A DNA stretch of 64,000 nucleotides from Amia ocellicauda (Eukaryota; Chordata; Actinopteri; Amiiformes; Amiidae), in assembly GCF_036373705.1 (NCBI RefSeq), contig NC_089856.1, positions 8,984,501-9,048,500 of the forward strand, written 5' to 3'. Below, piece after piece: positions 1 to 11,733 of this stretch (the first letter of the stretch is position 1; each line of letters starts with the position of its first letter). Under the pieces are notes generated by a model. The model was not told the origin of the DNA, made no database searches, and saw only the letters and a program-made list of their open reading frames with translations. The translations under genes were made by a program, and so were the position numbers.

Positions 1-2
1 AA

Positions 3-140
3 TCCACAGAAGAACTGTGGTTGGTTCTCCAAGATGTTTGGGCCAACCTACCTGCCGAGTTACTTCAAAAACTGTGTGCAAGTGTACCTAGAAGAATTGA
101 TGCTGTTTTGAAGGCAAAGGGTGGTCACCCCAAATATTGA
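3..140 (+). pseudogene. Tc1-like transposase C-terminal relic
   Basis: An open frame runs from the window edge to a TGA at 138-140. It reads as the last ~45 residues of a Tc1/mariner transposase, including LCASVPRRIDAVLKAKGG and a final HPKY. This tail is typical of fish Tc1 elements. The catalytic part lies outside the window or is lost. It sits in an intron of the acyltransferase-like gene on the same strand and is most likely an old insertion. Confidence 0.75.
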
Positions 141-388
141 CTCCACATAGATTTTTCTTTTGTTTGCTCACTTTGCATTTTGTTAACTGATAAATATAAT
201 CCATTAACATGTCTATTGTTGAAAGCATTCTTACTTTACAGCATTTTATCACACCTGCCTAAAACTGTTGCACAGTACTGTATATGATATTAATTATTTT
301 GTATTGGCCTCCAGTGCAGTCCTGTGTTTCAGTGAATCGCATTATCAGAACTATGTTATAGCACTTTTACATTCTCTCTTTCTCTCAG

Positions 389-3300
389 GAACCAGAAGTT
401 CTGGTATTTAAATGAACAGGGATACGTCATCATCCGAGGAATGTCTCTGCCCAGCAACGTTCCACCCGAGTACAAACTAAAGGTACCAACACACATTGTC
501 CCACAATGGCACACACAATCTGACACTGGTACACATGACACTGGCACTTGCTGATGCACACTGGCACCTTGATCAAAATAAATTAGACATGGGATTTGAT
601 TTTTCAGGTGTTGAAAACCCTGAAAGGGATGTAATAAAAACAGTCCCAACATCTGCACATCAATTTCAGCAATCTATCCATGACTGAATTGGAAATTAAG
701 ACCAGAACACACAGCACGTCTTTATACAGTGTTGTGTGGGTCTGGAACAAACCTCCCAGCCATTTAGTCAAAGCTGCTTCTCATCTTCTGGAAAGTTAAT
801 GTTTGTGTCTTCAAAAGGGATTTATGCTTTTAATTGATGCCCTGAGTTACACAATAAAATGCCTGGCATGAAGAACAGACGGATGTCAAATCAAGACAAT
901 TGCACATTGTATGTGTTTTTGTTTTTGTTTTTTTTATATATAGGTCGAGAGCCTGCGCTGCCCTCTGCTGTTGATTGCAGGGGAGGATGACCAGACCGTT
1001 GCAGTCATTGAGAGTTTTGATGAGGTGAGGAGATTATGGAGGGTGATCAGTGCCAAAATTAAGATGAACGTGATTATGAACATGATTATGAACATGAAGA
1101 TGATTATTAACATGATTATGAACATGAAGATGATTATGAAGATGATAATTAACATGATTATGAACATGAAGATGATTATGAACATGAAGATGATTATTAA
1201 CATGATTATGAAGATGATTATGAAGACGAACATGAAGAGGATTATGAACGTGAATATGAAGATGATTATAAGCACTGGATAGGACAATAAGCGCACTGGC
1301 TACCGCCCACCATGTTCATAACTTCATGTTCATAATCATGTTAATAATCATCTTCATGTTCATCTTCATGTTAATAATCATGTTAATAATCATCTTCATG
1401 TTCATAATCACGTTCATCTTCACGTTCACCCTAAACTGCGCTGCCCCACACACCACACTGCACTATCATACACTACACTACACCTAGCGCTGCTGCTCTA
1501 GTTCACTGCACTACAGTACACCGGCATTGTAGCACAATTACTGCTACAAACACGCATTAGAACTGCAACATAGCATATTCTATTATTGGTACACAAACAC
1601 ACACACACAACTTTCACAACACTATACATTACACAAGGAGTACCCTACTATTGTTCTACACATGACCATTACTGCTACACACACTACATTACTGCTGCAG
1701 AAACCATACACTATTCCTGTTAATCTACACCAGGGGTCCCCAACCGGTCAATCGTGAGCAACCACCCCCCGCGAGAGATTGCTGGCAGAGATCCTTAGAC
1801 AAAGTTTTTCACAATACAATATTATGGCGCCTCATGCAGATACCTTTACACACACTCTACACTACTGCAACTTGAACAATACATTACACTACACAACTGC
1901 TACACAAAACCTACACATTTAAAACTATTACACTACACTATTACTGCTACATACATTGTACTACTAGCAATCTCAAATTGGGAAGGTATAAAATATTTGT
2001 ATAAAAAGGAATATTTATGCTGCAAAATATCCTTAAGTATGGCTTTAAATTGTACTTTCTGATGATTTTTATTACTGCACTTGTGTAATCTGTAAATTAC
2101 GGTGGCCCTGAAGTGGGCTCAAATTAGCGCCATAAGTATCGCATTATTGTAAACAAAAAAACAAAACTTGAGAAAAAATTGATGTTGAGATCAAAAAAAA
2201 AAAAAATCGAACGCAAATTTTTAAGAATTGTAAACAAAAAAATGAATCGAAAGCAAAAAAAAAAGAAAAAAAACTATAACAAAACTGCAGCCCCTGTGTT
2301 TGCTTGCGATGCTGCAATTTTTGCTTTTGCCGCCAGTTTCTTTGCTTTCAATATTTTTTTTTTCGTTTACAAGTTTTGGCACTGTTTTGTCGTGAGGGCG
2401 GGAGGCGTGTATCCTGGGTCTCCATTGGTCCAGCAGATTTGAGTGACGGTTCTTCCTTTATTCGCATTTTTATCAATGGCGCCAGTAATTTTGTAAGTGA
2501 CTGTGCATATATATAGTGTGCATGTGTGTATGTATGCATGTATGTATGTATGTGTGTGTGTGTGTTTCTTACCTACACATAAACTGGGACATCACATGCT
2601 CTTAATGAATACGATGCCCCTCCATTTGCCTCTTGCTAAATGACGTGATCTACATCAGTCTGGCGCTGTGTTATCTGAGGAGCTGAATTAAAGTGCTCTG
2701 CAGGTTACATTAATATGAACATTATATTAAACATGTTACTGTGCATGTAGCAGGTGGATCCTGTGTTGTGTTTCAGTGCTGTATGTTTGGGCTCAAATGG
2801 CGGTGGGATCCAGTGATTGTCCAGCTCTTGACTGCAGGTCTCTGCGCACACAGGGGGTTTAATGAGTCAATGAATCGGCGCTGCTATTGAAACCGAGACA
2901 GTGGATTCCCATCCCACACAGAGATCACCAGACCAGCCCACCTGCTCACTGATTGGGTCAGGAAGAACCGTCACTCAAACCTGCTGGACCAATGGAGACC
3001 CAGGATCCACGCCTCCCTGTAAATCCCGCCCTCAGGACAAAATAGCGCCAAAACTCGTAAACGAAAAAAAATAATTCGAAAGCCAAGAAAGTGGCGGCGA
3101 AATCAAAGATCGCAGCATCGCAAGCAAAGACAGGGACTGCAGCCGAGGTTTGCTTTAGTTTTTTTTTTTTTTTTTGCTTTCGATACATTTTTTTTGTTTA
3201 CAATTCTTAAAAATTTGCATTCGATTTTTTTTTTTTGATCTCAACATTTTTTTTCTCGTTTTTTTTTTTTAATGCGATACTTATGGCGCTAATTTGAGCC

Positions 3301-6300
3301 CATAGTAACACAACAAAAACAAGTTGGCAAAAAAGGAAAAACACAACAACAATCCTGAGAGGCCAGTAGGTTAGCAGCTTGTTTTGAAAGCATAGAGCCG
3401 CCCTCGCTTCAGAGGCGTCTCCAAAGCCACGCCCCCTCCATCACACATGCGCACACACACAGAGCAGAGTCAGCGCCAGGAGGACACACGTGTGGGTGGA
3501 ATCGATCGCAACGCTTTCAGATTACCGCATGTCTCACTCACAGGTTAGACATTACAATAATAACGAACGTAAACATCTTATTTACGGTTATTATGATTTT
3601 AAAAATAGTAGCTGCGGCTCGCCTTCCATTCTCGCGCTCGCTCTCCACAGCGTCAAGGTTCCCGCACTGATGACGTGTGATTGTCTGCGCGAACAAGTTG
3701 CGCGGCGGTATGCAAATATAGATTGACAGACAGGAAGTACATCCTATCATTACATTCGGACCGAATGCAATGATTGGTCGATCCTTTTTTAGTCCTGTCC
3801 CTTCCACAGAAGATTATTTATATATATTTATATATTTATATTTACATTTAGACCACTTAAATTATTGATTGCTGTCAGGATGTGAAGAGACTTTGAACCA
3901 GAATAGCAAAAAATGTTTCTGGAAAAGATTGCTTACCCTACCTTTAACTCTAAACCGGAAAGGGAGGTTACATAGGAAATGCTGTACAATGCTTCTGATT
4001 GGAGGAATAACATGTCAATCATTGTGGAGCGGAACTGCTTGGACAGGAGAACTTGTAAGCTTATGGTGAGTAATATTTATCTTCTTTGACAATGTGAATA
4101 ATGTGTAATATTTGTATTTTGTCAAATTCTTTTCACTAATGAATATAATGTAATTATTAAAGGTTAGGCTGATGCGAATTGAAAGAAATTAACACATATG
4201 TTTAGCTTTTTGGCATTTTCCCAAGGCTACATCTATTAACAGTGAATGTTCTAACAAGATGCAAAGTCAATTGGTAAATAAGCTAGTTTTAATAAACTAG
4301 TCAAATGTAAACTGCGACTTGGACATGTTTGTGACAGAACTTAATCAGCTGTTAATTCGCTCAGATAAGTAATGGTTATTGTGTCTGTACTCCAAAGTGC
4401 TGCCAAATGTTGTCATGCACTGCAATTACACTTGCAGACGTGCGATCATATTATGTTTTATGTCCAGGTGATATCGGGTGATCACATTTTAAATTATTTT
4501 TTTAAAGACTTTCAGTAATTGTTTTCTGTAAAGGAAAGATACCAACTTGTTGGATCATGAAGTGTGCAACCAGGCGATTTAGTGCTTGAGAAGAAACGTT
4601 AATTATGTTTATGATTTGAGTGTTTTGATCATTGATTAATGCAACCATTATGGTAAGCAGACACCATTTAATTTTAATTGTGGCATTATTGGCTTAAAAG
4701 AGAAAGGAACATGTCCCCGAATGCTAAATGAAATGTTAAAAGTAAACCGTATTGAAATAAAATATTTATATGCGTGTATCTGTGAGTATGCAATTGCAAA
4801 ACTACTAAGGATAGCATCTCTTGCTTGATATACTATGGTATTGCACACCAGAACCATACATTGCAACAGTATTTCATTTTACCCTCTTATAGTTTCACAC
4901 TACCATACTATTAATAGTATTTTGAAATGAACATTATCAAATATTACATATTAAACATTAATCATTTATTAAGTATTGTTAACATAACGTTTTTAAGTAC
5001 TATTTTGTTTCAGATACTTGCAGTTTTAATCTATGTTTAACAAAATTAACAGTAGAGCAATTAAAATCTTTGTATACAGAACCATATAGAAGTCAGCCTA
5101 TTTGGCTTCATTATTTCTGAACTTTTGTTTCAGATACTGTGGATTGTGTTTTGTGGTGAATAAATTGTGTTCTGTTCAAACCTATGGCTCATCCAGTGCT
5201 GCAGAAACTCCCCAACCACCCCAACAAGAAGGAAGTCCCTCACGCTCTGACCCATCCTGCTCAGTGTCTGACACCAATTTAATAACACAGTATTTTCATC
5301 AAGTTTCAAATGATTACACTTCAACCTTGTTGTGTACACTTTATTTTGGCACAGAACACACGACAGTCACATTTCTGGCATTTGTGTCATTGTCTGAATA
5401 AAACAATGTTTTATGAACACAATTTGTGTAGGTATTCAAGGACTTCAGACAAGTTACTTAAAAATTGTAATATGGAATCCTATAAAATGAATTAATCTAG
5501 AAACAATTAAATACATTCTGCTTATAATCAGATGAAAAATTAATAAGGAAAGCATGTTCTACATGAAATCTATTCATACTTCCTTTTTGAAATCTGTGAC
5601 TTACAATAAAATGTATTACAACAGTGCATTTCAGTGGAACAAAACACATTGGCCATACTTAAACCGATTTGCATATGTAGCCTGTGGCTCTTTAAGACCA
5701 GAGGTGAGGATCAGTGATCTACATGCATCCAAATCCTGGGGAATTCTGTTTTCTGAAATGCATGTTAGTCTTAAATGAAATGTAGGTATCTGATAAAGAC
5801 AGTCTAATAATATATCCACAGGTGTTGGATTTTGGGAGCTCTGAACTGCTTATATTATATGGAATGCTGTGGCTAAATTCCTGCAGGCGGTAGTGATCTC
5901 AGCCCTGTTGTAAACATCAGGACATTGTCCATGGATGCAGGACTTAATTGTTCTGAAATTCAAAATTTAAAGATACATTTCATAATCATTAAAACCTTTT
6001 ACAGTACGTATTTTTCAAAATGCTTTGAAGTGTCACACTACAGATGTGTAACCCCTTAGATATCACACACCATATTTTTAAACGGTAATGGACATAATTA
6101 CTTATTTCTGTTGTGGAATTAGGAATTTAACAAAAAAATAGAAGAAAAAGCTAGGTCTTTCTGTAGGGGTCGTTCCCGTGACATGCGGCACGTTACACCA
6201 AACTATCATATGAGGAAATCTGTAATTATATTAATCAGATGTGAAATTAAGAAATTACATATTACGTTAAAAATATGTAATAAAACTATGGTATTCCTAT

Positions 6301-9074
6301 GATTAATTACAAATTCAAGGTGAAAAAATAATTTAACACTGCAGTCACTGAAGTCTATTGTGCAACACAGCTTTTACATTTACTTATAGGCAATATGTTC
6401 ATGCCATCCATCGTTACAGTAAGACGAGAAGGCAGTTACACAGTAAGAGTTTTTAAAACACATACATCACAACAAAAGTATTTATTATTATTATCATCCA
6501 TAAGGGTTCTGCTCTCTCTGTATACAATTGGATTGATTTGCCACAGTGACTGCAGAATCTCAGTTTGCTATCTCAAACATTTTAATTTGAAAAAACAATA
6601 TTATCATCTCACATGTCTTCAATTATTATTAATTGAAAATAATACAATATCCTCAGGGGTTCCAGTCTCAGTGAGAATCGAACTCGGGTTTGCCACAGTG
6701 CAGCGCTCTTACCCCATCACTACAGACTCTGGCCTTAGTGAGGCCTCAGGATCGCTACACTAATATAATGTACAGTTCGTTAGAGTGGGCCAGGAAACGT
6801 GATTCGCCATATACCTTGTTTAAATTTGCTTCTGTCCATAATTTCACATTGCAAACTGTCTTCATTTACGTGTTAATTTCTTTCAATTCGTCTCAGCCTA
6901 CCCTCTAATAATTACATTATCTGCATTAGTGAAAAGAATTTGACAAAATACAAATATTGCATATTATTCACATTGTCAAAGAAGATAAATATTACTCACC
7001 ATAAGCTTCCAAATGCTCCTGTCCAAGCAGTTCCGCTCCACAACGATTGACATGTTGTTCCACCAATCAGAAGCATTGTACAGCATTGCCTATGTAACCT
7101 CCCTTTCCGGTTTAGAGTTAATGTCATTGTGTTTTCTCTTAATGTCGTGTTTTTCCTTTTTGTTAATTTGTTTCTTCTTTTTGTTAATTAATTTTCCTTT
7201 TTGTTGTTGTGTTTTGCACTTCAGGGCCAGCGTAGTATGTTGCCCTAGCTAAGGGTGTCTACCAAGCAGCAGCAGCAACAACCGCACTACATTTTTGTAG
7301 TCTTGGGCCAGGTTCCTTGTAGCTGGTTAACTGAGTTAACTTTCAGGATAACTTGGCAGAAGTCTGGCTTTTTCAGTTCCTCATAGCAAGCTTAAATTCG
7401 ATTGAAGTAATTTACCATAAGGGAGAATTTATTAGCCTGAGTTAAACCAGGTACGAGGAACGGGGTCCTGGTTTTATTTCAGCTCCTGTTTAGTCTTTGT
7501 CACAGTGTCCAGATTGTGAGGAAAGTTCAGTGGTTCCCAGCCCTGATCCCTCTGTCTGCTGGTTTTCATTCCAGCCCAGTTATAACTGAGCAATCACAAC
7601 CAGTTAAAGAGCTGAACACAGCTGACAAGGTTGAAATAAGACCATCATGAGTTCAATTAACAGTTAGCAGTTGGGACGAGAACCCAGCGGACACTGGTGA
7701 CCTCAAGAACTAGGGTGTTGAGCCACTGGTCTAGTTGGTAAATCTGATCTTAACCCTTTGTGTGCCAGATCGAAGAGAGGCTGGGTGCAGTGGGGAAGTC
7801 TGGCCTGTTGACCCGGATCCAGTACCCGGGCGCTGGGCACCTGATTGAGCCACCTTACACTCCCAGTGCCCGGGCATCTCTCTTTGGCACCTACCCCATG
7901 AAAAGTATGCCAACCGCCCCCTTTCCATTGAAACTGCTTGCCTGAGACCACAGTCACACTGTCACTGACAGGCGGAGCCTCACACTGCCTCACACACAAA
8001 ACATGGAGACTCCTCCCCAAAGATTGGTCTGTTTCAGTTTAGAGGGCGGTCCTCCTCCAGAACACGGATGTCTGTTTTAGCATATTCTTCCATAGTTTCT
8101 GCCTGTCTTTTACAGACCGCCCACACAGCGGGTTGACACTTTTTAAGTGCATTAGTACAAGTTTCAGAAAACTATCCATAATATTCATGAGCCTGCTACT
8201 AGAGACAGCACTTTGACGAAGAAGCATTCTTGTCAGGGCAGGTGAAACCCTTGGTGGTTGAAATAATTTGTATATGTTAAGAAGGGGTGTCTGTAATACA
8301 ATCCAAGTTCATCATGTTTAAAAATGCAATTGTTTTTTAAAAAGAGAGCTTGAATATGAAATGAGGCAGGTTCTCCATTATATAGATGGGGAGAAAAGTA
8401 CAACCAGAACTCTGTTACAGAAATTAAGTTTCAGAAAATTACCCCCACCATATATATTTTTCTGCATTTCAATAACTAGTAAAGAGTCACTGTGAAGAAC
8501 AGGGATCTTCACTATTTGAGAGAAGCATCGTCATGTTTTAAAAGAGGGATGTGTCTTAAAATACCCAGAATGCATTGCATGATTTACTATGTAAGACCAG
8601 TGTAAGGAAAGGCAACGGTTTTAACCGAGTGTCTATCGTTAGTATGACTTATGCAATGAGCCCTGCTGCCACTCCCCCACACAGATATATACATTCTCAG
8701 GGCAGCAGACTGCTGGATTGAATGCGGTCACTGCTTTCGGGGCAATTCTGTTGTGACTGTCGTTACATGTGGTGTCTCTTTCACCCTCTCTCTGTAAGTG
8801 ATCACTCCTTTTCACTGATCTCTCTAAAATACACATTCAACACAGACACTATCCAACAAGGTTTCAAATTCTTTATTATCTGCTATCGGAGGACATTTAG
8901 AGACCTTTTTCAAATGCACTCTCCTTCTCTCTCCCTCTGTCAGTGATCCCTCTTTGGGGTGGTCAGCTCCAGCCCCACTCTGTGGCCCAGGAGGATGCCT
9001 GGAAGAGGATTCTGGTATTTCTAGATCATCACCTGAGGGCAGACTACCCTTTTGTGAGTATTTTGGTCAATTGA
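389..9074 (+). CDS. Acyl-CoA thioesterase / BAAT-like C-terminal exons
   Basis: Four coding exons join in frame: 389-482, 944-1024, 7769-7904 and 8944-9074 (stop 9072-9074). The gene starts left of the window. The family (ACOT1/2/4/6, BAAT; peroxisomal, mitochondrial or cytosolic) hydrolyses acyl-CoAs or transfers the acyl group to glycine or taurine, using a Ser/Cys-Asp-His triad in an alpha/beta-hydrolase fold. Exon 2 shows the LLLIAGEDDQTV loop with the catalytic Asp. Exon 3 shows YPGAGHLIEPPYTP with the catalytic His and ARASLFG. Exon 4 has LWGGQLQPHSVAQEDAWKR, the family's closing segment. Borders follow GT/AG: ctcag/gaac, aag/gtacc, tatag/gtcg, gag/gtgagg, gccag/atcg, aaaa/gtatgc, gtcag/tgat. 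The nucleophile lies upstream, so thioesterase and N-acyltransferase cannot be told apart here. The exon 3 donor (gtatgc) is the least certain border. Confidence 0.82.
483..943 (+). other. Intron of the acyltransferase-like gene, no further feature
   Basis: This is intron sequence between the first two visible coding exons. It ends in a T-rich tract before the acceptor at 943. I see no second gene, repeat or conserved frame in it. Confidence 0.6.
1062..1430. repeat. Inverted pair of GATGATTATGAACAT-type minisatellite arrays
   Basis: From about 1062 to 1270 the + strand is built of short units mixing gaacatgattat and gaagatgattat. After a ~40-bp unique spacer, 1309-1430 carries the reverse complement of the same units. 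The two arrays form a long imperfect palindrome inside an intron, about 40 bp after an exon. Both strands stay open only because the units are 3-bp periodic; the translations are low complexity. Confidence 0.8.
1440..1990. repeat. Degenerate CACTAC / CTGCTACAC-rich repeat
   Basis: This stretch contains many imperfect copies of cacactac, actgctacacac and similar words (for example 1470-1530, 1600-1720 and 1850-1970). A short cacaggggtcccc-like motif near 1734 resembles a DNA-transposon end. I see no coding potential. Confidence 0.5.
2112..3303. mobile_element. Foldback element with ~345-bp inverted arms
   Basis: The arms at about 2112-2460 and 2956-3303 are reverse complements. The outer ends are gggctcaaattagcgccata and its inverse. 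The arms contain A-rich tracts, a gcttgcgatgctgc segment and, at the inner edge, tgggtctccattggtccagc. The centre (2461-2955) carries gtatgtatgtgtg microsatellite and unique sequence. No transposase is present, so it is non-autonomous. Confidence 0.75.
3430..5420 (+). other. Possible transcription unit inside the 5-kb element
   Basis: A GC-richer patch at 3400-3530 contains a start codon at 3529 followed by four codons and a possible donor (cacag/gttag). A possible 3' exon follows acceptor tttcag near 5133; its frame reads through a Pro/Gln/Ser-rich stretch to a stop near 5401, overlapping the poly(A) signal aataaa at about 5398. The pieces are not joined by any recognisable protein family. 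It may be a remnant of the element's own gene or chance. Confidence 0.2.
6655..6755 (-). repeat. tRNA-derived SINE head (relic)
   Basis: On the - strand, 6755 to 6655 contains gatggggtaagagcgctgc, which resembles a pol III A box, followed by gagttcgattctcac, a good B box. The arrangement matches a tRNA-like 5' part of a SINE. I could not fold a convincing functional tRNA, so I treat it as a repeat. Confidence 0.5.
7528..7728. mobile_element. MITE, CAGTGGTTCCCAGCCCTG family
   Basis: It begins cagtggttcccagccctg and ends in a diverged inverse (gttgagccactg). The interior has the ttccagcccag and agctgaacacagctga words that recur in the copy at 45964-46181. It is a short non-autonomous element lying just before the third acyltransferase-like exon. 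Confidence 0.6.
7968..8230. repeat. Diverged dispersed repeat, copy 1
   Basis: The sequence tgacaggcggagcctcac through ggtcctcctccag and cttttacagaccgc recurs in the same order at 48210-48480. On the - strand the frame contains VKDRQKLWKNMLK, faintly like a Myb/SANT-type DNA-binding segment of a Harbinger-like transposon. The match to any protein family is weak. Confidence 0.45.
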
Positions 9075-11162
9075 ACACATTTGCACTGTGGTTTTACAGT
9101 GATTGCCTGTTGGCTCAACATGCTACACTGTTCCATGAATGAACTGTGCTGTAGGAAAAAGGTCTCAAACACTTATGATGTTCCCACAGTCCAGTGTAGT
9201 TGAGCAGTGTTTGTTTTTTGTTTTTGTTCCACCAGTGTGCTACCAGGCAGAAGCAAGTATGCCACAGAATACCGAAATCTTTGTATACAATCTATTTTTA
9301 AGGTCCTTCAATATGCAAATAAGTTTATAAACAGAACCTCCAGAATCTAACAAAGTTTAGTTTGATTTTCATTTTTATAATGGTCTGGAGTTTGTGCTGC
9401 ACAGTATGTAGGTGTCTTTAGCTTGAACAGGTTTGGAAGCACAGTGAAGGATTGTGCAACCCATAGGAAAACACTGCAGAAGTGTGGTTAAACTGCAGTC
9501 AGACTGTTCTTTTCTATGATAAATTTACCAAGGGCCATTGTTGGCCTTTCTCTCTGCACTGCCCTTCAGAAAGAGCCAGAAGATTCCCCAGCTGTCATCC
9601 CTCTCACACCGAAACGGGAGCTCTAATGGCTGGGGAGCTGAGGAAAGGGGGGCAGCTCCTCTAAATGAGAGATGCATGTGGAACCACATCACAGATCTTC
9701 TCTAGCAGACTTGTGGTTTCTGAGGAACATCTACTGCAGGAGTCTCCAACCCTGGCCCTGGACAGCCCCAATCCAGCCTGTTTAATAGGTCAACTTTGCT
9801 TCATCATTATCTAAAGGCATTCAAATATTTGAACCAGGACAGCTGAGCAATTGGTTTGGATTATCATGCACTGAGCAATGAGAAATCATTTTCACAATTA
9901 TGTTAAGAATTTATAAGTGATCAATTAAATGTTTGTAGTGTACCTTTTGTCAAAATAACAGCAGATGCCACATATAGCATTATTGTTGTAAAGTAACACA
10001 TCTAGTAATGTTTGTTGAATAGGCTGTTTGAATTTAGTCCAGAAGTGCAAGTGAAAAGTGTACTTAATGAAATGCACACTTCCAACATGTTCCATCAATC
10101 AGGTTTGGGTTCAAAGTAGGAGTTAATTTAAGTAATCCATTATAATCAATAACATAATATTGCTAGTTATGCAAATAAGTCAAACGTGTTGATGCATGTA
10201 TGTAATGCAGTAGTACAATTATTGACTGTTTTAAAGAATGCTTAAAATAAAGTTTAAATGTATATATGCAATAGTCTGATCAATTTAACAATGAGTCCTG
10301 GTTTGAGCTGTGCGTAACTGATTATCCAGCTGGTTTTAAAACGTTTAGCGTGCTACAACTCGAGACGGTGTTTTTGTGTGCTGGTGTTTGGTTTGCGTGT
10401 TCCTGACTTCTCGCACAGTGAGAGTGACTGGGCATTCATTCCCGGTCCAAACTCGCTGATGGGCACTTTTCTGCCTGTCATGCTTGTTCTAGTATGAGTT
10501 GACAGTGGATCCCAATGACACACAGGGAGGTGTAACTTAGTCCAGTGAGTTTTAATGGTATTGGTCCTGCAGTGAGTATTAAACCTGTATGTTCTCTAAT
10601 CAGAATAGTGTGTTTCAGCTGATTTAATCTAATTATTTGAAATGCTTTGTTCACAAACTTGCTTGTATTGTGGCTTTTTGGGGTGGGAGGGTATAGCAGT
10701 GGTTAATTACACTTACACCGGTTGCAATCCACAGTTTAAAAAAAAAAAAAAACTAATTGCGACGACACCTTTTGTGTTAATCTTAAAATGGGCACTTGTA
10801 ATTTTTACGAACCCATAATTGCAGCAATAAACGTTTTACCAAACATCAGGACATCAGTCAAATACAGCATCTGTGTTTAGAAAAGGGCTACTTTTAAATT
10901 GGCATATCTTTTACAGGTGACTGTGGAAGATGTTAACCTAACAAACCCTACCAAAAAAGGTGTAATGGCACTTAACACTGTTTTGAGTAGTTTTATAGTA
11001 GTAGGGTGGCCGTGTCCAAAAGAAAAAGCAATCAACAAGGAAACTAAAAAGTGTTGCATAATACGGTTACAGGCGTACAACATAAATCTACAAAGAAAAC
11101 GATAGGACTCTCCGGTTGAATGTATTGTTGTTGTGGCGCAGGTCTAGGTCTTGTACACAGAA
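9075..11162. other. Intergenic stretch, no gene seen
   Basis: This AT-rich sequence lies between the acyltransferase-like stop and the SMCO3-like relic. A piece at 9735-9790 (tccaaccctggccctgga) resembles the end of a MITE. The short open frames here show no recognisable protein or codon pattern. Confidence 0.5.
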
Positions 11163-11733
11163 ATGTCTTGGAGCGACACATTCTTCCCAGATAACCCCAG
11201 ACGCTGAGAGGAGGTGGTGCGCCTGGGTCAGCAGCTGCTCTCCCTCATGGAGCATAACTAACTGCGATATGCTGATCGGCACCATCGGTAGCATCCAGGC
11301 GCAGGTGGTCCAGATTGACAGCCGCTTGAAAGAGAAGCTGGAGCCGGAGATGTATCAGAAACTTTACAGCCTAACTGTGCCTCTTTCTGATCGCATCCAC
11401 ATCGCCAGCAGGGTGCTGAGCGGCGCTTTTGGCATGCTGGGCTCGCGCGCCATGGTTGCCGAGCTCATCCACAAGAGGGCAGTGCTCGGCCGCATCGTGG
11501 CAAGCCTAGGCCGGGTTGGCACCTGCGCGGTGGCCACAGTCGCCCTAGGAGTTTTGGGGCTGGGTGTGGACATGGTCGCTAGTGCCATCCTGGGCGCCAT
11601 AGAAAGAGAGAACCTGGAGAGAGTCATCCAGGAATACAGCGAGGCGCTGGAGGAGTTTAGACCAGCCTCCGAGCAGTATTTGGAGAATATTGGCAATGTC
11701 ATAGCCAGGGTCCAATTCAAACGGGGGCTCTAA
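11163..11733 (+). pseudogene. SMCO3-like sequence, broken single exon
   Basis: The C-terminal 150 or so codons (about 11260-11733) resemble SMCO3, a small coiled-coil protein with one membrane segment: KLEPEMYQKLYSL, then the hydrophobic VATVALGVLGLGVDMVA, then FRPASEQYLENI. The expected N-terminus is in another frame: an ATG at 11163 begins MSWSDTFFPDNPRR, then TGA at 11205-11207, then EEVVRLGQQLLSLMEHN and TAA at 11259-11261. After this the similarity resumes in the next frame, with a stretch of roughly 30-45 residues missing compared with relatives as I remember them. Two stops plus a frame-changing deletion make this a pseudogene, unless translation restarts at the Met near 11270. No intron signals explain the break. 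Confidence 0.65.

Larger units (their letters stand above)
2100..7232. mobile_element. Large inverted-repeat-bounded element in the acyltransferase-like intron
   Basis: The left edge reads cggtggccctgaagtg and the right edge, on the other strand, reads cgctggccctgaagtg. Inside these edges, 3940-4200 is repeated in inverse orientation at 6870-7115 at high identity, sharing for example tctaaaccggaaagggaggt and agcggaactgcttggacagg. Runs rich in aacaac and aaaaaggaaaa follow both edges. This suggests a ~5-kb DNA transposon with long subterminal inverted repeats. No clear target duplication is visible, and I recognise no transposase. A separate foldback element (2112-3303) lies in its left end. 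The edges are approximate. Confidence 0.5.

Noticed and set aside
934-1296. Open frames on both strands with Ile/Met/Phe-rich translations
   Set aside because: They are translations of the 3-bp-periodic minisatellite. They have no family resemblance and overlap a real exon.
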